DNA from: JBFMEX01 sp040752215
GTDB lineage: Bacteria; Pseudomonadota; Alphaproteobacteria; Rhizobiales; Hyphomicrobiaceae
Assembly: GCA_040752215.1 (NCBI GenBank)
Contig: JBFMEX010000015.1
Span: 49,107-113,106, forward strand
DNA length: 64,000 nt
Direction of reading: 5' to 3'
The first letter of the stretch is position 1, and each line of letters starts with the position of its first letter. This document shows, in pieces, positions 51,119-58,396 of this stretch. The translations under genes were made by a program, and so were the position numbers. Under the pieces are notes generated by a model. That model made no database searches and had not been told where the DNA came from. It was given only the letters and a program-made list of their open reading frames with translations.

Positions 51119-52393
51119 TCATGCCGCCCCGAGGACGAGTGAAACATTCTGACCGCCGAATCCGAACGAGTTGGAGAGCACCGTCCGAACCCTGGCTGGG
51201 CGCGCCACGTTGGGCACGACGTCGAGCGGGATCTCGGGATCCGGCTCCGCATAGTTGATCGTCGGCGGCAGCATGCCGTCAGCGATAGTCAGCAGCGACA
51301 CCACCGCCTCGATCGCACCGGCCGCCGACAGCGTGTGACCGATCATCGACTTGTTCGAGCTGATCGGCGTCGCGAGCATGCGTGGCCCGAGCACCGAGCT
51401 CAGCGCGACGAACTCCATCTTGTCGTTCTCTGGCGTGCTGGTGCCGTGCGCGTTGACGTAGTCGATGCTGTCGGGCCCGATCCCCGCATCGTCGATCGCG
51501 TTGCGGATCGCCCCGATGATCGCCGAAGCGTCCGGCTTGGACCGCGTGCGGTGATAGTCGTCGGCCTGCTCCCCGCATCCGAGCACGAAGCCGAGCACCT
51601 CCGCCCCGCGCCGGCGTGCGTCGTCATAGTTTTCGAGCACCAGCGCGCCCGCCCCTTCCGCCATCACGAAGCCATCGCGGCCTTTGGAGAATGGCCGGCT
51701 GGCCGCCGCCGGCACGTCATTGCGCGTCGACAATGCCGAGAGCAGTGAAAAGCGGATCAGCGCCTCGATCTGTACCGAGCTGTCGGTACCGACGCAGAGC
51801 GCCGCGCTCGTCTCCCCGCGCCGGATCGCCTCGACGCCAAGCTGGATCGCGCTCGCTCCCGATGCACACGCTGTGGTGACCGAGACCGGCATGCCTCGCG
51901 TCCCGAACCGCTCTGCGAGATGCTCTGCTGTGCTCGCGAACTGGAACAGTACTGCCATGTCCGCATGGTTGCCGGAACGAGCGGCAGCGAGCAGTCGGCC
52001 GTAGCCGACGAGGTCTCCGCCCACCTCCGCCCGCCACAGCGCCGCGCGCTGCGGCCATTCCAGCTCGGCCGGTGGCGTGGCGAGATAGAGCGGGCCGGGA
52101 AACGCCGAAGCCGAGAGACGCGACTCGGCGAGCGCCTCGACGACGGCCGCCTCCGCCATCGCGATGGTCAGCGCCGGTGCGCTCATCGGGCCGACATCCA
52201 GGAAGTCTACGGTGCCCGCGATCGTCGTTCGCAAACCATCGGTCGGAAACCGCGTTATCGCGCGGATCCCGGAATTGCCCGCGACGAGCCGCTTCCAGCA
52301 CTCGGCCTTGCCGAGTCCGAGCGAGGTGACGAGCCCCATGCCGGTCACGGCAATCATCGGCCTGCCCTTGCGATCCCGCGTGTCGGTCGCCAT
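51119..52393 (-). CDS. Beta-ketoacyl-ACP synthase (FabF type), catalytic, second copy
   Basis: A 424-residue thiolase-fold condensing enzyme with an intact triad: Cys176 in TTACASGA, His316 in VNAHGTSTPEND and His353 in NKSMIGHTLSAAGA. It elongates ACP-bound acyl chains with malonyl-ACP. It is clearly a paralogue of the enzyme at 53658-54944 (long shared stretches such as ADDYHRTRSKPD and IDYVNAHGTSTPEND), so the ketosynthase pair has been duplicated. It is the last gene of the leftward acpXL operon and ends near the convergent caspase gene; adh and lpxXL genes that follow in rhizobia are not here. Confidence 0.9.
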   Translation of the reverse strand: MATDTRDRKGRPMIAVTGMGLVTSLGLGKAECWKRLVAGNSGIRAITRFPTDGLRTTIAGTVDFLDVGPMSAPALTIAMAEAAVVEALAESRLSASAFPGPLYLATPPAELEWPQRAALWRAEVGGDLVGYGRLLAAARSGNHADMAVLFQFASTAEHLAERFGTRGMPVSVTTACASGASAIQLGVEAIRRGETSAALCVGTDSSVQIEALIRFSLLSALSTRNDVPAAASRPFSKGRDGFVMAEGAGALVLENYDDARRRGAEVLGFVLGCGEQADDYHRTRSKPDASAIIGAIRNAIDDAGIGPDSIDYVNAHGTSTPENDKMEFVALSSVLGPRMLATPISSNKSMIGHTLSAAGAIEAVVSLLTIADGMLPPTINYAEPDPEIPLDVVPNVARPARVRTVLSNSFGFGGQNVSLVLGAA

Positions 52394-52402
52394 CGCACCC
52401 TC

Positions 52403-53566
52403 TCAGTTGATCGCCTCGACGAGCGCCACGGCCTCGCCCCGCCAGTGGCCAGCACCGGTGGCGAGCGCGCCAGCGCTGCCGCTGTGCCCGGAGCCGACGG
52501 CAAGTGCTGCGAGCGCCACACCGGCAGGGAAGTGCGCCTCGACACCGTGGCCGATGAGATCGCCGTAGGTCATGGCCACCGCATGCTCCTCGCCCGCCAA
52601 CGCCTCGATGAATCGGCACTCCTCCTCCGTCACCGGGCTGACGCCACTCGCCCCGCTGAGGATGGCAGCGACACCGGGGGATGCGCTGTTGCGCTCCCGG
52701 ATGCGCTGGTAGAGCCCGCCGAGTGTACGGGTGACGTCGCCCGGGGCGCGTCGCGAGCGATCGGTCGCCACGTCGCTGAGTCGCGCATACGTCCTGGCTC
52801 CACGGGCCTCGGCATGTTGGCGCGACTCGAGCACGAGGAAGGCGCCCATGCTGCCTGGAATGAAGCCGCCGCCATGGGCCGCGCGACCGGCTATGGCCAC
52901 GAAGCCGCCCCGCCACAAGTTGCGCCCGAGCTCGAAGCCGAGCAGAAGGTCCTGCCGCTCCGCATTGAGCGCGCCTCCGACGAGGCAGAGGTCGATCTGC
53001 CCCGACGCGATTCGCCGGTGCGCGTTCTCGATCGCCGCAAATCCCGCCATCTCCTCGCCGATGAAGGTGCGCGAGGAGGCCGTCACGTGATGGACGATGG
53101 AGATGTTGCCGGCGAGCAGGTTGGAAAGTTGGGCGAGAAACAGCGTCGGGCGCAGGGCACTCGGCAGCGCCTCCTTGGCGAGAAGCCCCGTATTGGTCTC
53201 TTGGCTCATGGCCTCGAGCACCTTGCAATCGACCGCGGTATCGCGCTCGCCGCTCCCAGCCGCAACGATGAGATGCGTCGCCGCGAGCAGGCTCGGATCG
53301 CCCTTGACGCCGGCATCGTCCAGCGCCAGCCCGGCAGCGTATACCCCGAGCCGTTGCCAGCCCTCCATCTGCCGCTGGTCGCTGTTTTTCGGAATCTGCC
53401 GGGCGAGCGCGATCGCGACCAGCGGATGGATCGGATACGGGGCGAACCGTTCCGCATCCACCATCGGCGCGACCCCACCCGGCTCGGCGACGAGGCTGCG
53501 ATGTGCCGCGGCGCCCTCGGCGAGCGAGGAGACGAGCCCGATCCCGGTAATCAAGACGTCGTTCAC
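52403..53566 (-). CDS. Ketosynthase-like partner lacking active-site Cys, second copy
   Basis: A 387-residue thiolase-fold protein. Where catalytic ketosynthases have T-A-C-A-S it reads VTASSRTF, so the nucleophile position is Ser164; the first catalytic His motif NAHGT is replaced by LSGASGV, while IGHGVEAHF keeps the second His. This resembles a chain-length-factor or decarboxylase-type partner rather than an independent synthase, and it corresponds best to FabF2XL of the rhizobial acpXL cluster. The start is GTG at 53566 with GAGGG 8 bases before. It lies directly before the catalytic copy at 51119. Confidence 0.82.
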   Translation of the reverse strand: MNDVLITGIGLVSSLAEGAAAHRSLVAEPGGVAPMVDAERFAPYPIHPLVAIALARQIPKNSDQRQMEGWQRLGVYAAGLALDDAGVKGDPSLLAATHLIVAAGSGERDTAVDCKVLEAMSQETNTGLLAKEALPSALRPTLFLAQLSNLLAGNISIVHHVTASSRTFIGEEMAGFAAIENAHRRIASGQIDLCLVGGALNAERQDLLLGFELGRNLWRGGFVAIAGRAAHGGGFIPGSMGAFLVLESRQHAEARGARTYARLSDVATDRSRRAPGDVTRTLGGLYQRIRERNSASPGVAAILSGASGVSPVTEEECRFIEALAGEEHAVAMTYGDLIGHGVEAHFPAGVALAALAVGSGHSGSAGALATGAGHWRGEAVALVEAIN

Positions 53567-53657
53567 AGTTGCGACCCTCGTTCGTTCGAGCCGAGACACC
53601 GGCGGCATGCTCCGAGAGGCCGGGCCCCGCAACACCCGCTCCTGCACTCCACCCTAA

Positions 53658-54944
53658 TCATGCGGGCTCCGCCGCAAGGACCAGGCACACGTTCTGCCCG
53701 CCAAAGCCGAAGGAGTTGGACAGCACGGTGCCGACACGCGCATCGCGCTTGACGTTGGCGACGACGTCGAGCGGGATCTCCGGGTCGGGGAGGTCGTAAT
53801 TGATCGTCGGCGGCAATGTTCCCGACCGGATCGTGAGCAGCGAGAATACCGCCTCGACAGACCCCGCCGCGATCAGCGTATGCCCGACCATCGACTTGTT
53901 GGAGCTGATCGGCACGTTGGAGATCCGTTCGCCGAATACCGCCCGCATCGAGACGTACTCCATCCGATCGTTCTCCGGAGTGCTCGTCCCATGCGCATTG
54001 ACATAGTCGATCCCGTCCGGCTCGACACCGGCATCCTCCAGTGCCCGGCGAATGGCGCCGATGATTGCGGTCCCGTCCGGCTTCGAGCGCGTGCGATGGT
54101 AATCGTCCGCCTTCTCGCCGCAGCCCCTCACGATGCCGAGAATCTCCGCGCCCCGCGCTCGCGCGGCGTCGTATGCCTCCAGCACGACTGCGCCCGCACC
54201 CTCGGCGATCACGAAGCCGTTGCGGTCGAGCGAGAACGGCCGTGATGCCTTCTCCGGCCGATCGTTGTCGGTCGAGAGCGCCGACAGCAGCGAGAACCTG
54301 ACCAGCCCTTCCGGATGCACCGTGGCGTCCGTGCCAAGGCAGAGTGCCGCGTCGGTCTCGCCGCGCCGGATCGCCTCGGCGCCGAGCTGGATCGTGGTCG
54401 CGCCCGAGGCGCATGCAGTGCAAATCGACATCGGCGCGCCGGCCGTGCCGAGCTCCCCCTGCAGCCGATCGGCGATGCTCGCGAACCGCACATGGCGCGC
54501 GAGATCGGCGTACGCCCCGGTTCGGGCCGCAGCCAATAGCCGCTCGTAGCCCGTGGCTGCAGTCTGCGCGCGAGCATCGCGATACAGCCTGTGCAGATCG
54601 GGCCATTCGAGCTCGGACGGCGGTGTGGCGACGATCAGCGGGCCCGGAAATCGGCCCTGGCCGCCGATGCCCGCTTGGCTGATGGCCTCCTTGGCCGACA
54701 GCGCCGCGATCTCTGTTGCCAGATCCGCCGCACTGTAAGGAGCGCCGGAGGGGGACGCGATCGTGCCGGCGAAGCGGGTTTTCAGGCCCTCGGTCGGGAA
54801 TCGCTCGATCGTACGCACGCCCGAGCGACCTTCGGTGAGCGCCGCCCAGTTGTCACGAGCCCCCACTCCCAGCGACGTGACCACGCCGAGACCGGTGATC
54901 GCGACGACACGACGGCCATTCTTGTCGAGAAGGCTCCGGCTCAC
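53658..54944 (-). CDS. Beta-ketoacyl-ACP synthase (FabF type, FabF1XL-like), catalytic
   Basis: A 428-residue condensing enzyme with Cys178 in CTACASGA, the His of VNAHGTSTPEND and the His of NKSMVGHTLIAAGS. In rhizobia the enzyme in this position (FabF1XL) works with AcpXL to extend fatty acids to 28 carbons for lipid A. The start is GTG at 54944, which overlaps the stop of the upstream partner gene and follows GGGAGGGA. Between it and the next gene of the operon lie 91 bases. Confidence 0.9.
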   Translation of the reverse strand: MSRSLLDKNGRRVVAITGLGVVTSLGVGARDNWAALTEGRSGVRTIERFPTEGLKTRFAGTIASPSGAPYSAADLATEIAALSAKEAISQAGIGGQGRFPGPLIVATPPSELEWPDLHRLYRDARAQTAATGYERLLAAARTGAYADLARHVRFASIADRLQGELGTAGAPMSICTACASGATTIQLGAEAIRRGETDAALCLGTDATVHPEGLVRFSLLSALSTDNDRPEKASRPFSLDRNGFVIAEGAGAVVLEAYDAARARGAEILGIVRGCGEKADDYHRTRSKPDGTAIIGAIRRALEDAGVEPDGIDYVNAHGTSTPENDRMEYVSMRAVFGERISNVPISSNKSMVGHTLIAAGSVEAVFSLLTIRSGTLPPTINYDLPDPEIPLDVVANVKRDARVGTVLSNSFGFGGQNVCLVLAAEPA

Positions 54945-56176
54945 GCGCCGTCCCTCCCACATGCCTCGAGCAGCGCCAGCGCCTCGCCGCGCCAGTGGCC
55001 AACGCCGGTGACGAGCGCGTGACTGGGCGCAGCTGCGCCCTCGGCCGCGCGTTCGCCCGCCTCGAGCGGCCGGTAAGCCGTCCCCTTGCACAGGCCCAGC
55101 GCGCCAAGTGCCACGCCACTCACGAAATGCGCCTCGACGCCATGACCGACGGCGTTGCCGTAGGTCCGCACGACGGGACCGCGGCCAGCCTCGGCAAGTC
55201 GCGAGAGAAATCGTCGCTCCTCGCCTGTTGCTGGCTGCACGCCGCTGGCGCCGCTGAGCACCACTAGCGTGCCGTTCACGCTCGCCCTCTCCAACCGTGT
55301 CATCAGTTGGCCGAGACTCGCGGCAATATCGCCCTCGCCGGCGCGCGGGCACTGGTCGGCTACCACGGCGGCCAGACGCGCATATGGCTTCGCCCCGCGA
55401 GCAACGGCACTCTCTGCCCGCTCCAAAACGAGGAATGCCCCGATGCTCCCCGGCACCATGCCGCCGCCGTTGGCCTGACGTTCGCCGATCGGGCGATAAG
55501 CGCCGTGCCACAAGGCATTGCCGATCTCGAGGTTGAGCAGCAGGTCGGCGCGCTCGGCGTTGAGCGCGCCACCGACGAGCACGCGGTCCGTCTGTCCGGC
55601 CTCGATGCGCCGGAAGGCATCGCCGAGTGCCGCGAAGCCGGCCGCCTCCTCGCCCTTGAAGGTGCGAGAGCCACCGGTGACGTGGTGAACGATCGAGATG
55701 TTCCCCGCCAGCAGATTCGACAGCTCGCCGAGATAGAGCGTGGGGCGCAGCCCGGTACTCAACAACGTGTTGAGATGCTCACTGTGAATGGGGGCTGCGT
55801 CCGCAGTTTCCAGCACCTTGGTATCGAAGGCGAGATCGCGCTCCCCGTTGCCGGCGGCGATCGCGAGGTCGGTCGCATCGAGAAGCGCCGGCTCACCGCG
55901 GAGTCCGGCGTCGTCGATCGCTAGCCCAGCGGCATAGACGCCGATGCGCTGCCAGCGCTCCATCTGCCTTTGGTCGCTCGCCTTCGCGATCTGCCGCGAA
56001 AAATCGATATCTGCCAGTGGATGAATGGCGTATCCGGGGAATCGCGCCTCGTCGGTGACTCGCGGCGGTGCGGCTTGATCGGAGAGTGCGGTACAGTGCG
56101 CATCCGTCCCTTCGCCGAGAGAGCTGACGAGCCCGACGCCGACGATCCACACCTCGGAGCGGCGATCCCTCGTCAT
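54941..56176 (-). CDS. Ketosynthase-like partner lacking active-site Cys (FabF2XL-like)
   Basis: A 411-residue thiolase-fold protein parallel to the one at 52403-53566. The nucleophile motif reads VTGGSRTF, so Cys is replaced by Gly, and NAHGT is replaced by LSGASGV; VGHGVEAHF keeps one His. It is therefore unlikely to condense on its own and probably pairs with the following catalytic enzyme, to whose start it is coupled by a 4-base overlap. Its own start overlaps the fabZ stop in ATGA. Confidence 0.84.
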   Translation of the reverse strand: MTRDRRSEVWIVGVGLVSSLGEGTDAHCTALSDQAAPPRVTDEARFPGYAIHPLADIDFSRQIAKASDQRQMERWQRIGVYAAGLAIDDAGLRGEPALLDATDLAIAAGNGERDLAFDTKVLETADAAPIHSEHLNTLLSTGLRPTLYLGELSNLLAGNISIVHHVTGGSRTFKGEEAAGFAALGDAFRRIEAGQTDRVLVGGALNAERADLLLNLEIGNALWHGAYRPIGERQANGGGMVPGSIGAFLVLERAESAVARGAKPYARLAAVVADQCPRAGEGDIAASLGQLMTRLERASVNGTLVVLSGASGVQPATGEERRFLSRLAEAGRGPVVRTYGNAVGHGVEAHFVSGVALGALGLCKGTAYRPLEAGERAAEGAAAPSHALVTGVGHWRGEALALLEACGRDGA

Positions 56177-56643
56177 GTCCCTCCCGTGCCCGCCAGAAGT
56201 CCAAGGCGAGCGCCCTCGCGGCGTACGTGGAGCTTCAGGGCCTCGTTGGCGAATGGGACCAGTCGCATCGTCAGCACGGCATCGCTGACGGTCGCTCCGT
56301 TGCGATCGACGCGGCACCGCATCACAGCGTAGCCGGACCCGTCGTGTTGGCGCTCCGCATGCACCATGAGCCGGTCGCCCGGCACCACGAACGAGCGGAA
56401 CTTCGCCTCCTTTGCCCCGACCAGGAACACCATGCGATCGAAATTGCTCAGTGCCAGCAGAAGGTAGCCCGACGCCTGCGCCATCGTCTCGAGCAGCAAC
56501 ACGCCCGGCATCAGCGGATGGCCGGCGAAATGACCCTCGAATACCGGGCTCGCCTCGGGAACGACGGCATGCGCCGTCAACGCGGCGCGGCCGAGATCCA
56601 TCGCGCCGATGCCATCCAGCATCTGGAAATGCTCGAGGCGCAC
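56173..56643 (-). CDS. 3-hydroxyacyl-ACP dehydratase, FabZ type (FabZXL-like)
   Basis: A 156-residue hot-dog fold dehydratase. The catalytic pair is His38 in FEGHFAGHPLMPG and Glu52 in LLLETMAQ. It removes water from 3-hydroxyacyl-ACP in chain extension. It lies between the AcpXL-like carrier gene (12-base gap) and the ketosynthase genes, the same order as acpXL-fabZXL-fabF2XL-fabF1XL in rhizobia. Confidence 0.9.
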   Translation of the reverse strand: MRLEHFQMLDGIGAMDLGRAALTAHAVVPEASPVFEGHFAGHPLMPGVLLLETMAQASGYLLLALSNFDRMVFLVGAKEAKFRSFVVPGDRLMVHAERQHDGSGYAVMRCRVDRNGATVSDAVLTMRLVPFANEALKLHVRREGARLGLLAGTGGT

Positions 56644-56655
56644 GCTCGACCAGCC

Positions 56656-56940
56656 TCAAGCCGCGGCCACTTGCCCGACGAGCCCGTCGATGTGCCTGCA
56701 CAGGTTCTTGAGAACAAAGAACTCGGCGCCTTCATACTCGCCGCCGCCGACGCGTTGCAGCCAGTCCTCCATCGGCAAGCGGATGCCGAAGGTCTGATCG
56801 ATCTCAAACGTGATGTCGAGGAAGTTCAGGCTGTCGATCTCCAGATCCTTCATCACGTGGCTGTCGGGAGTGATCCTCTCGATCGGCACGTCTCCCGTCG
56901 TGGAGATGATCTCGGCAACCTTCTCGAAAGTCGACGCCAT
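56656..56940 (-). CDS. acpXL: Acyl carrier protein AcpXL
   Basis: A 94-residue acyl carrier protein, longer than AcpP and matching the special rhizobial AcpXL: FEKVAEII at the start, the phosphopantetheine Ser37 in LEIDSLNFLDI, FGIRLPMEDW, and the diagnostic end EGAEFFVLKNLCRHIDGL. AcpXL carries very-long-chain hydroxy fatty acids for transfer to lipid A. It heads the leftward operon. ATG at 56940 is chosen; 56952 in frame is an alternative. A 20-bp palindrome lies about 150 bases upstream, in the region shared with the divergent operon. Confidence 0.92.
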   Translation of the reverse strand: MASTFEKVAEIISTTGDVPIERITPDSHVMKDLEIDSLNFLDITFEIDQTFGIRLPMEDWLQRVGGGEYEGAEFFVLKNLCRHIDGLVGQVAAA

Positions 56941-57091
56941 CGCGCGCTCCATGATTCGTAGCCTGAGACCACGCAGCGACTCGCTCCGACCCCCTTCATG
57001 CTCGCTTGCAGGCCCTGTTACGCAGCGACGGTCGCAGGCGGATAAAGTGCCGCGTGGTTGCCGCACCTCTTAACAGCGGCCACGCAGGCGG

Positions 57092-57111
57092 CACTTAACC
57101 GCGGTTAAGTG
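57092..57111. promoter_or_regulatory. Perfect 20-bp palindrome, probable operator
   Basis: CACTTAACCGCGGTTAAGTG is its own reverse complement over all 20 bases. It lies in the 228-base region between the divergent acpXL and maoC-sdr genes, 58 bases before the latter's ATG. A TTAAC at 57070-57074 could be an extra half-site. TetR-type dimers commonly bind such sites; no TetR gene is adjacent. Confidence 0.6.
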
Positions 57112-57168
57112 AAGGTCCTCGCGCGGCGGCTATCCCTCGCCGAAGCAACATCAACCTTTCGGTGCAAT

Positions 57169-58386
57169 ATGATTAACGACGCCGATCGGCTTCTCGAGCT
57201 CCGTGTCGGTCAGAGCGAGAGCTTGAGACGTACGATTACGGCGGAGGATGTCGCCGCGTTCGCCAAGCTCTCGGGCGATTACAATGCCCTGCACCTGGAC
57301 GACGAGTTCGCCGCCCGGACCGAGTTCGCCGGCCGCGTGGTGCACGGCTTCCTCAACGCCAGCCTATTGTCGACTCTGATCGGGACGCGCCTGCCGGGAC
57401 GCGGTGCGCTCTATATGTCACAGACCATCGATTTCACACGGCCCGTCTATATCGGCGACACCGTGGAGGCGCGAGCGACCATCGAGCGAATCGACACCCC
57501 GACGCGCCTGGTTCATCTGCAGACGGAGATCAGCAAGGTCGATGGAGAGCGGGTGCTGAAGGGCGCCGCGGTCGTGAAGGTGCTCCGGCTCGCCGAGCAG
57601 GATCGTGCCGCTCCGTCTCGGGCGGCGCCGCCTGCGCGCGGCCTGCTCTGCGGCCGGACCGCTCTCGTGACCGGCGCCTCGCGGGGCATCGGCCGGGCCG
57701 TTGCGCGGCTCTTTGCCAAGGAAGGCGCAACGGTCTGGGCCAATTATCTCCACAGCGCGCGCGCAGCCGAGGAACTGGCGAGCCTTATCGCGGCCGACGG
57801 CGGCAGATGCCGCATCGTCCGGGCCGACATTACCGATGCGATGGCCGCGAGCGAGCTGGTCGCACAGGCAACCGCCGAGGCCGGTCTCGACATCCTGGTC
57901 AACAACGCCGGCCCGAAAATCACGTCGGCGCCTTTCTCCGATCTCGACTGGAGCGACCTTGCCACGGCCTACGACCAGATCGTCGGCAGCGTGTTCCGCG
58001 TCACCAGGGCCGCTCTGCCGGCGCTCGAGCAGAGGCGGGGCACGATCCTCAATATCGCCTCCTCCGCAGCCCTGCAGCGGACCACTCATCATTGGCTCCC
58101 CTATGTCGCAGCCAAGAGCGCATTGCTGGCCCTCAGCCGCAACCTCGCCCAGGAGCTCGGGCCGAAGGGGGTGACGGTCAACGCGCTGTCTCCCTCACTC
58201 GTCGACACCGACCTTGTCGCCGCCACGCCCGATCGCGTTCGTCAGGGGATGATCTCGCGCACGCCGCTGCGCCGCCTGGCGACGCCGGACGACGTGGCCG
58301 GTGCCGCACTGATGCTCGTGTCCGGCCACGCCTCCTACATCACCGGGGCGAACCTTCTCGTCACCGGTGGCGAAACAATGATCTGA
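57169..58386 (+). CDS. MaoC-like dehydratase fused to short-chain ketoreductase
   Basis: A 405-residue fusion. Residues 1-140 are a MaoC/PhaJ (R)-specific enoyl hydratase with Asp37 and His42 in SGDYNALHLDD. Residues 160-405 are an SDR reductase of the FabG type: cofactor loop TGASRGIG (169-176), NNAG (245-248), catalytic Ser near 298 in NIASSAA, Tyr312 and Lys316 in YVAAK. Together they could interconvert 3-oxo, 3-hydroxy and 2-enoyl acyl thioesters on one chain. It diverges from acpXL and starts a rightward operon with FkbH-like and carrier protein genes. Confidence 0.88.
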   Translation: MINDADRLLELRVGQSESLRRTITAEDVAAFAKLSGDYNALHLDDEFAARTEFAGRVVHGFLNASLLSTLIGTRLPGRGALYMSQTIDFTRPVYIGDTVEARATIERIDTPTRLVHLQTEISKVDGERVLKGAAVVKVLRLAEQDRAAPSRAAPPARGLLCGRTALVTGASRGIGRAVARLFAKEGATVWANYLHSARAAEELASLIAADGGRCRIVRADITDAMAASELVAQATAEAGLDILVNNAGPKITSAPFSDLDWSDLATAYDQIVGSVFRVTRAALPALEQRRGTILNIASSAALQRTTHHWLPYVAAKSALLALSRNLAQELGPKGVTVNALSPSLVDTDLVAATPDRVRQGMISRTPLRRLATPDDVAGAALMLVSGHASYITGANLLVTGGETMI

Positions 58387-58396
58387 GGAGCGCGTG

